From positions 94,282,756-94,346,755 of the forward strand of contig CM060731.1 of assembly GCA_030704615.1 (NCBI GenBank): 64,000 bases of DNA. Reading direction: 5' to 3'. This document shows positions 55,190 through 64,000 of this stretch, piece after piece; positions within the stretch are counted from its first letter, which is position 1; every line of letters begins with the position of its first letter. Both the position numbers and the translations under genes were made by a program. The DNA is from Takakia lepidozioides. Taxonomy: Eukaryota > Streptophyta > Takakiopsida > Takakiales > Takakiaceae. Below the pieces are notes generated by a model that saw only the letters and a list, made by a program, of their open reading frames with translations, was not told where the DNA came from and ran no database searches.

Positions 55190-55640
55190 TCATCCCTTTC
55201 TAGGATGAAAAACATCCACCAAAACTTTACACCCGACGGACGCTGTCCGTTTCCCATCCAGGGAAGATGAAAAAAATCGGGTGTTCATCCTCTGCCTTGA
55301 ACCCGACGGATGGGGTCTGTTTTCCATCCAGGTTAGATGAAAAAAATCGGGGCTTTTACATTCATTTATACCTGTCTTGAACCCGACAGACGTAGTCCAT
55401 TTCCCATCCAGGGTGGATGAAAAAATAGGTGCTTCATAATCATCCATAGGTATTTTGGTCAAAGTCCATTTTTCATCCAAGGTGGATGAAAAATGACGGG
55501 TACTTCAAGTCCGGATGATATCTGGATAGGTTAGGATGAAAACATCATAGGTATTAATGAAAAAAATTTCACCAGGAGAGAAGGATGGATTTTGGATGAA
55601 AATCATCCAGATTCCCTGCAACCCAGATTTTAATTTTTCC
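55190..55640. repeat. About 60-65 bp minisatellite with CATCCAGG..GGATGAAAA
   Basis: Six or seven imperfect units share AACCCGACGGAC, GTCCGTTTCCCATCCAGG and GATGAAAAAAATCGGG. The same words appear at 17070-17345. No coding evidence. Confidence 0.8.
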
Positions 55641-55696
55641 AAGATGGAATTTGGGACAATAATTCCATGAACCCAGTTTTCAGAAGGAGAGAGAGG

Positions 55697-56292
55697 GAGC
55701 ACCAAAACAAAACCACACAACACATGTGCACACCACACTAGCATACCACTAGTCCACCACTAGTCCAACCACTAGGCTGCCACTATGCTGCCCACTATGG
55801 CAGTCACTAGTCCACCACAATTGATAAATATGAAGAATACACACAAGCTCATGCGAGCTCACAAAGCTGAAGCATAAATTCATGTATGTAAAATCGTCAC
55901 TCAAATACAAGTCAAGCCAAGTGCACCCCACGCCATGGGGAATCCACACTACGGCGCCATAGCTAGACGCAGTGAGGCTCAACTCGAGAAAGATGAGCCT
56001 CCCCGCGCTTGCCGTGAAGATAACCACTCCAGGGCCTAAATCTGCCTTGACCCCTGGATTGACACTTGGGCCAATCCCAAATATCAATATGTAAAAGCTA
56101 GCTATTTCCTAGCTAGTTTCACACTAGTGGTGAAATAACTTGACAGCTGTTGTGCGCATACATATCGCTACACAACTACATCGCTGTCCACAACCACACA
56201 ACACATGTGCACACCACACACTAGTATACCACTAGTCCAGCCACTAGTCCAACCATTATGCTGCCCACTATGGCAGTCACTAGTCCACCACA
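55697..56292 (-). repeat. Gypsy 3 3' LTR and partial second copy
   Basis: On the minus strand a purine tract (AGGGGGG) is followed at 56292 by TGTGGTGGACTAGTGACTGCC. The same start recurs at 55819, so the first ~120 bases are present twice, 473 bases apart (shared ACTAGTCCACCACA, TATGGCAGTCACTAG and ACACAACACATGTGCACACCAC on the plus strand). Either an LTR of about 470 bases is followed by a fragment of another, or the LTR holds an internal duplication. Confidence 0.6.
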
Positions 56293-56561
56293 ATCGCCCC
56301 CCTAGCTGGTACTTAGGTCCCTCTAAGTCCAGGTAGCCACAAGATTCGATAGTGACCCTAGCCTGACAAAGTCCTCCACCACTGTCCCTACTACACTCAA
56401 ACTCAATAGATCAAGAGGCCGGGTGCAAGAGTTGCCCCATCGTTAATCGCCGTCTTGCAACCTGTGAACTTGAGCCCGGGATCTCGTGTATTGACTCCTA
56501 TGAGCTTGGCCGCCCATGTCTTGTTAGCTGTCACTGGTCATATCCACTGCCACTATCCCAA

Positions 56562-56696
56562 GCAGTGTGGACATAACCAATCTCCATCAGGAACCTTCTC
56601 AAGAGGTGGTGTCAAGCATCCTATGTGCCAACCTCTTGAGCATCGGTCACATACCAGCATAGTGGCTGCCCCTTTGGCAGACCCACACAACATGCA
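56562..56696 (-). CDS. PHD finger at the end of gypsy 3 pol
   Basis: In the frame 56840-56553, eight zinc ligands are arranged C-X2-C-X11-C-X2-C-X4-H-X2-C-X14-C-X2-C (CMLC, CDRC, GWHIGC, WLCPHC), a textbook C4HC3 PHD finger, with the conserved Trp two residues before the last Cys pair. PHD fingers read histone H3 tails. It sits directly after the integrase C-terminal barrel-like segment, where chromoviruses carry a chromodomain, so a role in choosing integration sites is a fair inference. The ligands are intact and the frame ends with a normal stop two codons later. Confidence 0.87.
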
Positions 56697-57903
56697 ACTC
56701 AAACCTACAGGTACCACTGCCAAGTTTCGGTCAATCCTACCATTGATATTGGGAAGGTGACATGGCGCACAATTATGCACATGATCCTTCCAAGGCATGC
56801 CATCCCGACCCTCCAAGATCAGGACTCCTGAGGGCAACACCTCTCAAACCCTCAGAATAACACGCCCTGCAGTCACATCCAGGGTCGTAGGAACAGTCTG
56901 CTGCAAATAAACATAGTCACCAGGGCTAAACCTTCGAACCCCATAACAATATCCTCCACCACGTATAGTGGCATACCTCAACATGTCACGGTGCTGTGCA
57001 ATGGCAAGGTTCTCAAAAACCATGGGCATGACTTTCTTGAACAACTCTGCACGCTGATCACATGCACGTACCCATACGTCCGGATCGTCAAGGTTAAGGA
57101 CTTGAGCAATGTCCCTACGAATGGCTGCAGGCAAATCCGGCTCTCGGCCAAAGAGAAGGAAATATGGTGAGAAGGAAGCAAGTGATGCTTGCTTGTTGAA
57201 CCTGTAGCCCATGGCTGACCAAGGCACCTGAAGATCCCAATCTCCTAGGTGTCCCTTCTGCAAGCCATATTTGCGCAAACCCCTCTGAACCCTCTGAAAA
57301 ACTCTCTCTGCCAAGCCATTGGCCTCAGGATGATCCCAAGAAGTGGTGCGGTGGTCTATCAAGGCTTTCTCACACAAAGCATGAAACTCCCCCAAGAACT
57401 CTCTCCTTTGGTCCGTGAGTACCTCAACTGGAGCACCGAATCGGCTAAGCACACGATCCAAGAATGCATACGCAGCCCCCTCACTAGCCTTGTCAGGCAA
57501 TGGAACCAACTCAATCCACTTGGAGAAGTGCTCCACCATCACCAACACACTGAACGGGCCGGCTTTGGCCGACTCTGCCTTGTGCGCGAGCCCTGTGGTG
57601 GCGCATTGTCAGTGCCAACGGTCCTGCAAAGTCAAGACTGCATCTGTAGCCCAATCCCATGATCGGAAGAGCATGCAACTGGGGTGTAGGGGCGTTGAAT
57701 GAAGCACGCACCCTATCACACACCATGCACCTAGCCACGAATCGTTGCACCTCTGTGTGCATACCACGCCACCAATACTGCCCCTGCAGTAGACTATGAG
57801 TGCGTCGCACTCCAAAATGCCCCAACTCCTCATGGGCATGTCGCACTAACCGTGCATGTTGTGTTGGGTGAGGCACAATCCTCACCCGGCAATCCTCCCA
57901 CAC
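56697..57903 (-). pseudogene. Gypsy 3 integrase
   Basis: Zinc domain HAHEELGHFGVRRTHSLL..RCMVC (HHCC), then core blocks SLDFAGPL (first Asp), VEVLTDQRREFLGEF (second Asp) and EANGLAERVFQ (Glu, about 34 residues after the second Asp). A long helical region and FSPGDYVYLQQTVPTTLD follow, leading to RVILRV and a stop or frame change at about 56843. After that the frame 56840-56553 continues (LPSGVLILEGRDGMPWKDHV) into the PHD finger. A frameshift near 57550 splits the core. All three catalytic residues remain. Confidence 0.9.
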
Positions 57904-58217
57904 TCGGAGCAGGTTTGTCCCCTCCCACTTGAACCTCTTGGTTTGTTGTAGGATCCGACCCTCTCCTTGGCAGTCATAGTGGCTGTTGTGTCTCCAGTGC
58001 GGAGATAGTCTAACACAGCCAAATCCTCATGTATATCTCTGGCACCACCTGGCTCGTCACTAGCCTCAGGGTCCTCAGACACTCCATCTACAATCATCCC
58101 TGTTGTAGGTCCAATCTGACCTCCCACTGCCAAGATACACAGAAATGCAGATGTGTGTCATCCCGGCGCCATCTCCTTGTCTGTCTCACCATGCCACCGA
58201 GCTCCAGTGTCATCCTG

Positions 58218-58950
58218 CTAGCTCGTGCATGGATTGCGGCTCAATCCATCTGCATCCCGATTGACCAAACCCGGTCGATGCACAACCTGAAAGTCATACT
58301 CATAGAGTATGAGTGCCCACCGTGCAAGCTTCCCCGTAAGCTTATCTGACTCCATCAACCACTTGAGTGGCTGGTGATCCGTGACAGGGGTGAAGAGATT
58401 GTTGTATAGATAGCACCTGAAGTGTGTCACGGCCCACACTACAGCTAAGCACTCTCCCTCATATGAGCTATACTTAGCCTCTGCAGCATTGTTCGAGCGA
58501 CTAGCATAAGCCACTACGAACTCTCTTCCCTCATCATCCACCTATGTGAGCACCACTCCAAGCCCCAGCATGCTCCAATCCGTATGTAGCTGAAAGGGAC
58601 GCCCCCTGATAGGTCGTCTCAAGATGAGCGCCAATGTCAACCTCCCCTTGAGCTCTTGAAAAGCTCGTTCCTGCTCATCTTCCCACTGCCACTCCTGGTC
58701 CACCTTGGTCAGCTTGGTTAGAGCCTTTTCAATGGCACTAAATCCCTTGACAAACCGTCTATAATAGTTTGCCAACCCCATGAAAGCTCGAACTCGGCTC
58801 ATATCCGTGGGGCGTGCAATGGCCTCTACCTTAGTCTGCTGTACCCCTAATCCTCCATGATATATCATGTGACCCAGATACTCAATCTGGTTGTGGAAAA
58901 ACTTGCACTTCCCCGGATGCAGCTTCAATCCGTGCGCTTTCACATGCTCA
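58218..58950 (-). pseudogene. Gypsy 3 RNase H and connection
   Basis: Frames 59000-58542 and 58541-58218 give KCKFFHNQIEYLGHMIYHGGL, RVRAFMGLANYYRRFVKG, LHTDWSMLGLGVVLTQ, EFVVAYASRSNNAAEAKYSSYEGE and the final VVHRPGLVNRDADGLSRNP. The RNase H Asp (HTDWS), Glu (YEGE) and Asp (VTDHQPLKW) are kept. A stop at 58542-58544 lies between the two frames. From 58217 to 57904 is a linker without a recognised motif. Confidence 0.9.
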
Positions 58951-59670
58951 AATACCACCTGAAGGTGTCTCCACCGTAGCACTGAAGATGATGATGTCAT
59001 CTATGTAGCACCGAACAAACTCTACCCCTGCTAGAATCCTGTCCATGACTCTCTTGAACTCTGTAGGAGCGTTCTTAAGGCTGAATGGCAAGAACCGCCA
59101 CTGGTATAGGCAAACCTTGCTGTGCTCATTGGTCCCCCAAAATGCCATCTTTTGCTAGTCTACCTCCTTGATCAGCAACTGGTGATATCCGAATCGTAAA
59201 TCCAAAGTGCTAAAGACCTTAGCATGCCCAATGGCATCAAAGATCTCCCTCCATGTGGGCATGGCATACTTATTGGACTTGGTCTGATGATTTACAGGCC
59301 GGTAATCACCGTACATACGTCTCTCCGTCCAATTGTCATAGACATCTTTATTGGTTGGCATCACTGTGGCTGAAGCATACTCTCTACCAAAGAGCTCCAC
59401 CAAACCTGCCTCCCAGAGGTCTTGAGTCCTCATCTGAATCAAGGACCTCTCCATGTCATAGTATCTATAGGGTCTCCAAAAGATTGGCGTGTCAGTGGCC
59501 AACTCAATACGAATTTCCTGACCCTTCAGTGCTCCCAAGTCCTTCAAACTGAAGGCAAAGCAATTCTTGTAAGCCCTTAGGAATCGCTGTATACGTCGTC
59601 TTTCTCCTCCGGTGCTGCCAACTCCCTCTGAACGTCGAGCACCTCCTACGTGTGCCATGGATGCCTGCAC
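58951..59670 (-). pseudogene. Gypsy 3 reverse transcriptase
   Basis: Motifs: GDYRPVNHQTKSNKYAMP, EIFDAIGHAKVFSTLDLRFGY, a TAG stop at 59155-59157, WRFLPFSLKNAPTEFKRVMD and RCYIDDIIIFS with the catalytic YIDD intact. A frameshift near 58965 leads into the connection domain. An ERRRIQRFLRAYKNCFAFS block before motif 1 is the usual N-terminal part of gypsy RT. The stop replaces a codon in KEVD.QKMAFWG and could come from CAG by one transition. Confidence 0.92.
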
Positions 59671-61110
59671 CCCGTGGTCCTCACCGACTCGCCCCCACTC
59701 ACTGCATGTACCGTCTCGGTAGGCAGGGAGCCTGTCAAGGGAAGTGTAGTGGGAGAAGTTGTCCGCAACCTGCGTTGCTCAGCCATACTCAGGCTAATGA
59801 TCCAGGTCAAGCAATTGAGATCCATTGCTTGCCCCAACACCCAACGACGTGATGCCTCAGAAAGAGATGGCACCGCTGTGGTACCAGTGGTAAAACCCAT
59901 TGTCCGCTAATGCTCGTTGGCATTGGGCTCCACTAACTGCTGCAACTGGGCATCCCACAGGAGGCCAGGTCCACTATCCCGAAAAGCATGCGATCCTGGA
60001 AAGCTGAGCAGTGTAGGTAGTGCTGCTCGTGGTTGATCCACCTTGTTGACCACTGCCAAAGGCGAACGGTCATTGTGTCTCACACGCTGAGACTGCCTCC
60101 CTGTGTCCAAGATGTTGTCCAGTGTCAAGTGTGCTGGCCGCTACACCCCATCAAATGTACGCTTGAGCAGTGCGGGTGGCATCAAGTTAGTCTACCATAG
60201 CCGTGGACGATGAGCCCGTGACCCCACTGCACCTGCATCCAGCAACACTGCTGACCCAAGCCACAACCGGACTTGATGCACACTGGCCATCACCCTGGCC
60301 CGAGAATCACCCATCAGTGGCACATTCTCCAAGATGTATGTTGGAGATACAGCTTGATGAAGCTGTAAGTGGCGCAAAACCCGCACCATCTCCCAAAACA
60401 GACCCGACCTTGAGTCTCGCAATCCATTGCCATGCCTGGCTGATGAATGCCCTTAGCAGGGCCAACCTGCCACTACCAAATGAATGGAGCCAACCCGCTC
60501 CAAATCCTGTGCCCCCAGCAACGAAATGTCTGCTGACAAGGCCTGCTAATATCCACGAATTACAGACATTGGCAACAACTCAGGGTACTGCTGCACCAAC
60601 TGAGCAACATAGCGTAGTGAGAAGCGTCGTGCAGTCTCATCCCTCTCCACATACAGGTAACGCCGAACTCATACACCTGCCTGTAGCACAACAGCCAATC
60701 CGATGTTGATCCCGCCAAACAAGTCCAAAAGGCAAATGCCTTCATCCGGATACTGCCACACGATAGGTGTGGTATCCAATGGTGACAACTGAGGTGGTCC
60801 TGGTGCAATCACCGCACCCTCCTCCTCTCTTGGTGGTACAAAAGCCTCTACCCAGGCTTGTTGCACCCGTCAATCAGCAACCCGCTGCAAATCATTGCTC
60901 GTGCCCCACAGTGGGGTGTGAGCAATTATGGCAGACCACTCCATCGTGCCATGCATGTTATCATGCTCTGCTGGAGGTGGCACATCCTCTCCATGGGCAT
61001 TGCCCTCCAACAGCTATCCAGGCCAACTCACTGTAGCTGTGAATGCTGTTAGTGTCGGCATCTTGCCCCGCTGGGCAACCGCAACTCCTCTTATGAACGT
61101 CACAGGGAGC
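59646..61110 (-). pseudogene. DNMT3-like cytosine-5 DNA methyltransferase inside gypsy 3
   Basis: One minus-strand frame from about 61.1 kb (certainly from 60866) to 59646 contains C5-methyltransferase motifs in the normal, unpermuted order. Motif I is CLLDLFGGINIGLAVVLQAG (DLFGG at 60725-60711), followed by a YVERD block; motif IV is VVAGWPC (catalytic Cys at 60458-60456); motif VI is YILENVPLMGD; motif VIII is AHRPRLW. Next come LDNILDTGR, LSFPGSHAF, MGFTTG and RRWVLGQAMDLNCL (motif X). RLFFE-like SGLFWEMVRVL after motif IV and ILDxGR after motif VIII resemble DNMT3 more than DNMT1 or CMT; DRM enzymes are circularly permuted and do not fit. There is no frameshift, but six in-frame stops (60669-71, 60546-48, 60453-55, 60192-94, 60141-43, 59907-09), one immediately after the catalytic Cys. 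The enzyme would add methyl groups to cytosine. This copy is dead. Confidence 0.85.
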
Positions 61111-61350
61111 TACACATGCCGGCCCTCCCTTGGTATACATCGACTATGGGTTGGGAACCAAGTACTCGTAGTGGTTGCAGTGACTTGGGGGGTGCGGCTA
61201 GTGGTTCATACATGTGCAATACTATTTTTACTGTCTCCGAATAACAACACAACACAATCCCCAACAGCCACTGATCATCCCATTGCGGATGTGATTGAGA
61301 CTGGAGAACATACAGGGCATCCCATCAAAGCACGAAAAGAAATAAACATG
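61111..61350. other. Junction between gypsy 3 and chromodomain LINE
   Basis: The minus-strand methyltransferase-linked frame fades at about 61.1 kb, and plus-strand LINE RT similarity starts at about 61.36 kb. Within these 240 bases I see no LTR, no TSD that I can define and no domain. A plus-strand frame (60928-61365) across the junction is a composition artefact. Confidence 0.4.
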
Positions 61351-61359
61351 ATGAAGAGC

Positions 61360-62155
61360 ACGTGACATTGTATTAAGACAATACCTTCAGTAACTATAGG
61401 CCCATCGCCCTCGCAACCACTATATACAAATTATTCACCAGCACTTTAACTACAATGTTATCCGCCTATGGTGAACAACACCGTATTCTAAGTGATCCAC
61501 AAGAAGGTTTCCGTGCAATGCGAAGCACCACCAGGCAAATACAATATGTCACATCTGCCCTGGAAGACGCCAAACTTACTAAACAAGATATATATCTCCT
61601 CTATATTGACTTCAAAAATGCCTTTGGTTCTCTCGACCATCCTCGCATGCTAGCCATTATGAGAGATCTAGGATACCCTACAGACGCTATTCAAATCATT
61701 GGTAATATTTATACCAATAGCACCACAGAATACTCCGGTTCCTACTACGGTTCTACCGTCCTATTCCCATACTACGTGGCACCATCCAAGGTGACACACT
61801 CAGCCCCTACCTATTCATCATTTTTCTTGAACCCCTACTAAGATGGTTGGCTCGCAGTAACCTAGGATACCAATACAAAACCTCTTCTAATGAAATATCC
61901 ACGGCTACGTATGCCGACGACCTTGCCATTCTTGCACACAAGCCCCAACATCTCAATCGTCAGGTTGACAAATTATCTCGCTTCAACCAGTGGTCTGGTA
62001 TGGAGCTAAACCTTCACAAATGTGCGGTGACCGCAGCCACATACCACAGTAAGTTCACAGAATCCACGATAGCCTCCCATTGCAAACTTCACATACATTA
62101 CCAACAAACACCTCCGCTCCCTATTTTGTCATCCGACTGCCTCATGTACCCTTGA
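61360..62155 (+). pseudogene. LINE-type reverse transcriptase
   Basis: SNYRPIALATTIYKLFTS, EGFRAMRSTTRQIQYVTSA, YLLYIDFKNAFGSLDH, MRDLGYPTDAIQIIGNIY, then in a second frame TYADDLAILAHKP and FNQWSGMELNLHKCAV. YADD and the preceding IDFKNAF place it among non-LTR RTs. A frameshift near 61770-61845 disrupts the QGDTLSPYLF-type segment. It would copy element RNA at the target site. Confidence 0.9.
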
Positions 62156-63035
62156 GTGCGACCTCCCATGCTCACTCTTCCCACATAACCAGCAAGATCT
62201 CCTCCCAGAATTCAGAACAGCACCAGCTATCTCAATACTCCAACAACTCAGAGCCTCACACAACACACATGTAGATCCTCCTCCGGGCATCCCCCTCTCT
62301 CCTCCCCCCTCTCTCCTTCCCAATCCCGTAACTAATCATTGTCAACTTACTCCCCCTAACTCCCTAACTCCCACCTCCCTCCCGCCTAACCCATATTTAG
62401 TCAACCCTGACCATCCCGAGGCCTTTGTTATTGGGGCTATCCTAGGCATCAAAACACAAACCTCCCTCGACGCCTTTGGCGCCACATGTGTCGATACATA
62501 CTACCTATGTAAATGGGCAGGTTTCCCAGTAGAAGACAACACTTGGCAAATAGAAGAAGACCTCTTCGGGAACCATGAAGACTGCGACCCTGCACACAAC
62601 CGTACCCTCCTCACCAAATTCCATAAATCAACTAACACCCAATACTTGGCACACACCCACAAACACCATATCTCCCAAACCCAACCGATGGACGCCCGAT
62701 ACATCCGCAACCCATTAGTCGCCCCAAATATTCATATAACAATCACTGAATGTAACCCCGACAAAGATATTAGCCAAGTCTTCCCCATCATATGCCCCAG
62801 CCGTACAGTATCCAATATTTACACAGTCAATGGTCGCTTTCTCGGGTCTATCTCTCATGTCAGGATTGCCTGGCTCTGGGACAGATATACTGCCTCCCTC
62901 ACTCACACTAGCCAGCTACAACCCCCAAGGCAAGACTTCGCCACTGAAGTCTGTCGGCTTGTCGACAGATATCTAAGTGACACCCCTCCTAAAAACCCCC
63001 ACCCTCAACAAACTAGCTCAAGCCTATATACATAG
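62103..63035 (+). CDS. Chromodomain-containing segment of the LINE
   Basis: A plus-strand frame open for about 310 codons (same frame as the first RT part) has a proline-rich linker, then at 62418-62632 EAFVIGAILGIK, VDTYYLCKWAGFPVEDNTWQ, IEEDLF and LLTKFHKS. This follows the chromodomain pattern Y-L-V-K-W-x-G-(Y/F)..NTWE-P-E-x-L with the aromatic Tyr/Trp/Phe and the NTW core conserved. Chromodomains bind methylated histone H3. The C-terminal 130 codons (GSISHVRIAWLWDRY and a LVDRYLSD end) match nothing that I recognise. Such a domain after RT is unusual for a non-LTR element. Confidence 0.75.
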   Translation, partial: NKHLRSLFCHPTASCTLECDLPCSLFPHNQQDLLPEFRTAPAISILQQLRASHNTHVDPPPGIPLSPPPSLLPNPVTNHCQLTPPNSLTPTSLPPNPYLVNPDHPEAFVIGAILGIKTQTSLDAFGATCVDTYYLCKWAGFPVEDNTWQIEEDLFGNHEDCDPAHNRTLLTKFHKSTNTQYLAHTHKHHISQTQPMDARYIRNPLVAPNIHITITECNPDKDISQVFPIICPSRTVSNIYTVNGRFLGSISHVRIAWLWDRYTASLTHTSQLQPPRQDFATEVCRLVDRYLSDTPPKNPHPQQTSSSLYT

Positions 63036-63730
63036 CACCATCCCATCAAACATCCTCAAGTTTCTCATTACCTCATTTCAGATTACCCACTCCTATTACT
63101 CAAGTCCACTCACGTGTCCCATTGAGCTCGATTCCTATGACAGCCTGCACCATTGCGACTGTGTATTCGGAGCCTTAGGCTCCGCAACCCAACATACCTG
63201 GTCGGGCAGCGGCCTTGCCCACCCGCCACCCGGGCCCCTCACACATGAGGCTCTTCAATGGGCGCACCTTGCCGCCCACTCCTCCCCCTCCTCCTCCACT
63301 ATCCTCATTCTCACACAGCAAAGGTCACCTGACCAACAACACCCCCTTCTACAACTCCCCAGGGGGTAACACCATTAGCTGCCATTGAACCCAACCAACT
63401 TCGCTATACACGCAACCTACCTTTTCCCAAATACCTCTGCCACAAGGAACCCATCTCTAACCCTACTTCTACTTGTCCAAAATACCCCCCATACCGCCAG
63501 ACTTTCCCACTCGCCTCAAACATCTTCTATCCGACACCCATGGCATGGTACTCACCACTTATTCACCCCCGCCAGCACACAGCCCTCTCGCCAGACCACC
63601 CCCTAGGCCAAAAACTAACAAAGCATGGGACAAGACACCACCCCGGCCCATTACCCTCCATAATGTAACCTCCCACGATGCCCCTCCGGTTTATCTGGGG
63701 CCTACCTCCCCCAAATATCCCCCACTCCAC
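63036..63730 (+). other. Linker region of LINE, unassigned
   Basis: Overlapping frames (62977-63369, then AIEPNQLRYTRNLPFPKYL in another frame) look protein-like but low-complexity and rich in Pro, Thr and Ser. A CVFGALGSATQHTWSG..HEALQWAHLAAH stretch resembles nothing that I can name. Stops occur in all frames. Confidence 0.35.
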
Positions 63731-64000
63731 TCACACTACACAGACGGCTCCCAATCTGGCTCCCATGCCGGATATGGCGTCTACCATGCCACCACTAACC
63801 ATGGGACTGCCCATCGACTTCCAGGCCCCGCAACCATACTCCGTGCCGAACTTATGGCTATTTTTGAAGCTCTATCACAATTAGCCTCGTTCCCGCCACC
63901 ATACTACATCTTCACGGATAGCCTCAACTCACTCTTTATACTTCGTAACCACATTGCCTGCCCTTCCTCCCACCACCACCACCCCGATCAAAACCTTATC
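63731..64000 (+). pseudogene. RNase H of LINE, cut by window end
   Basis: The frame starting at 63734 gives HYTDGSQSGSHAGYGVY, then TILRAELMAIFEAL and YYIFTDSLNSLFIL. The TDGS, AEL and TDS blocks supply the first three catalytic acids (Asp, Glu, Asp) of RNase HI. The C-terminal part lies beyond the window. It is in a different frame from the chromodomain segment. RNase H would remove element RNA from the RNA-DNA hybrid. Confidence 0.87.

Larger units (their letters stand above)
55820..61140 (-). mobile_element. Ty3/gypsy retrotransposon 3 with DNA methyltransferase and PHD finger
   Basis: Reading leftward: a DNMT3-like cytosine-5 methyltransferase (61.1-59.65 kb), RT (59670-58950), RNase H (58950-58218), a linker, integrase (57903-56800), a PHD finger (56696-56562), a purine tract near 56297 and an LTR start at 56292. 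Gag and the 5' LTR are not visible, because a plus-strand non-LTR element begins at about 61.3 kb and probably interrupts the element. RT, RNase H and integrase are recognisable but carry frameshifts and stops. The methyltransferase is collinear with pol, on the same strand and within the element boundaries. Confidence 0.88.
61351..64000 (+). mobile_element. Non-LTR retroelement with RT, chromodomain and RNase H (runs off window)
   Basis: Plus-strand order: RT (61.36-62.16 kb), a proline-rich linker, a chromodomain (62418-62632), a conserved-looking region to 63035, low-complexity coding-like sequence, and RNase H from about 63734 to the window end. No endonuclease is seen upstream, so the 5' end is truncated. 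Frame changes at about 61842, 62155 and after 63035 show decay. The element differs from the intron-9 LINEs, which lack both RNase H and chromodomain. Confidence 0.8.

Noticed and set aside
59907-60671. Stops in the methyltransferase removed by U-to-C RNA editing
   Set aside because: Such editing restores stops in fern and hornwort organelle transcripts. It is not known for nuclear retroelements, so decay is the simpler reading.
60203-60709. 168-codon plus-strand ORF opposite the methyltransferase
   Set aside because: It is a shadow frame. Conserved motifs are on the minus strand.
60928-61365. 145-codon plus-strand ORF
   Set aside because: It crosses the junction of two elements and has no motif.

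Overview
The window looks like nuclear DNA of a land plant, most likely a seed-free lineage such as a fern or lycophyte. The plant call rests on the sequence. PLS-type pentatricopeptide (PPR) repeats and PDF-motif organellar single-strand DNA-binding (OSB) sequences are plant families, and one intact gene is the plant-type Nudix plus dipeptidyl-peptidase-III fusion (NUDT3 type). The seed-free guess is inference, from intron-rich structure, a dense and varied retroelement load, and retroelement types that are rare in seed plants.

Layout. 1-6.66 kb: two copies of one Ty3/gypsy family in opposite orientations, the plus copy apparently inserted in the reverse transcriptase of the minus copy. 7.57-9.16 kb: one end of a CACTA DNA transposon. 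9.2-10.4 kb: tRNA-derived SINE-like units and duplicated blocks. 10.4-15.7 kb: a satellite-like array of degenerate PPR units fused to OSB fragments. 17-20.2 kb: palindromes, homopolymer tracts, a GC-rich island and imperfect tandem repeats. 20.8-40.4 kb (minus): the only host gene that is clearly intact, reconstructed here as 21 exons encoding 772 residues. Its intron 9 is swollen to 9.46 kb by two head-to-tail LINE copies lying antisense to the gene. 41-42.3 kb: a second PPR/OSB pseudogene block. 43.8-50.8 kb (minus): a nearly complete gypsy element. 50.8-52.6 kb (minus): a decayed Penelope-like reverse transcriptase. 55.7-61.1 kb (minus): a gypsy element that carries a DNMT3-like cytosine-5 DNA methyltransferase ahead of its reverse transcriptase and a PHD finger after its integrase. 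61.4-64 kb (plus): a non-LTR retroelement with reverse transcriptase, a chromodomain and RNase H, cut by the window end.

The most notable biology is at the right end. Two neighbouring retroelements of different classes each carry chromatin-directed modules: methyltransferase plus PHD finger in one, chromodomain in the other. The methyltransferase frame runs about 1.2 kb with no frameshift, and its only damage is six nonsense codons, each of which a single C-to-T or G-to-A change could produce. The host gene is the anchor for orientation and function: a predicted enzyme with an N-terminal Nudix hydrolase and a C-terminal zinc metallopeptidase of family M49.

Limits. Everything here was read by eye. 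Exon joins of the host gene were checked base by base for phase and length. Element edges, LTR ends and repeat borders elsewhere are approximate unless a motif is cited.
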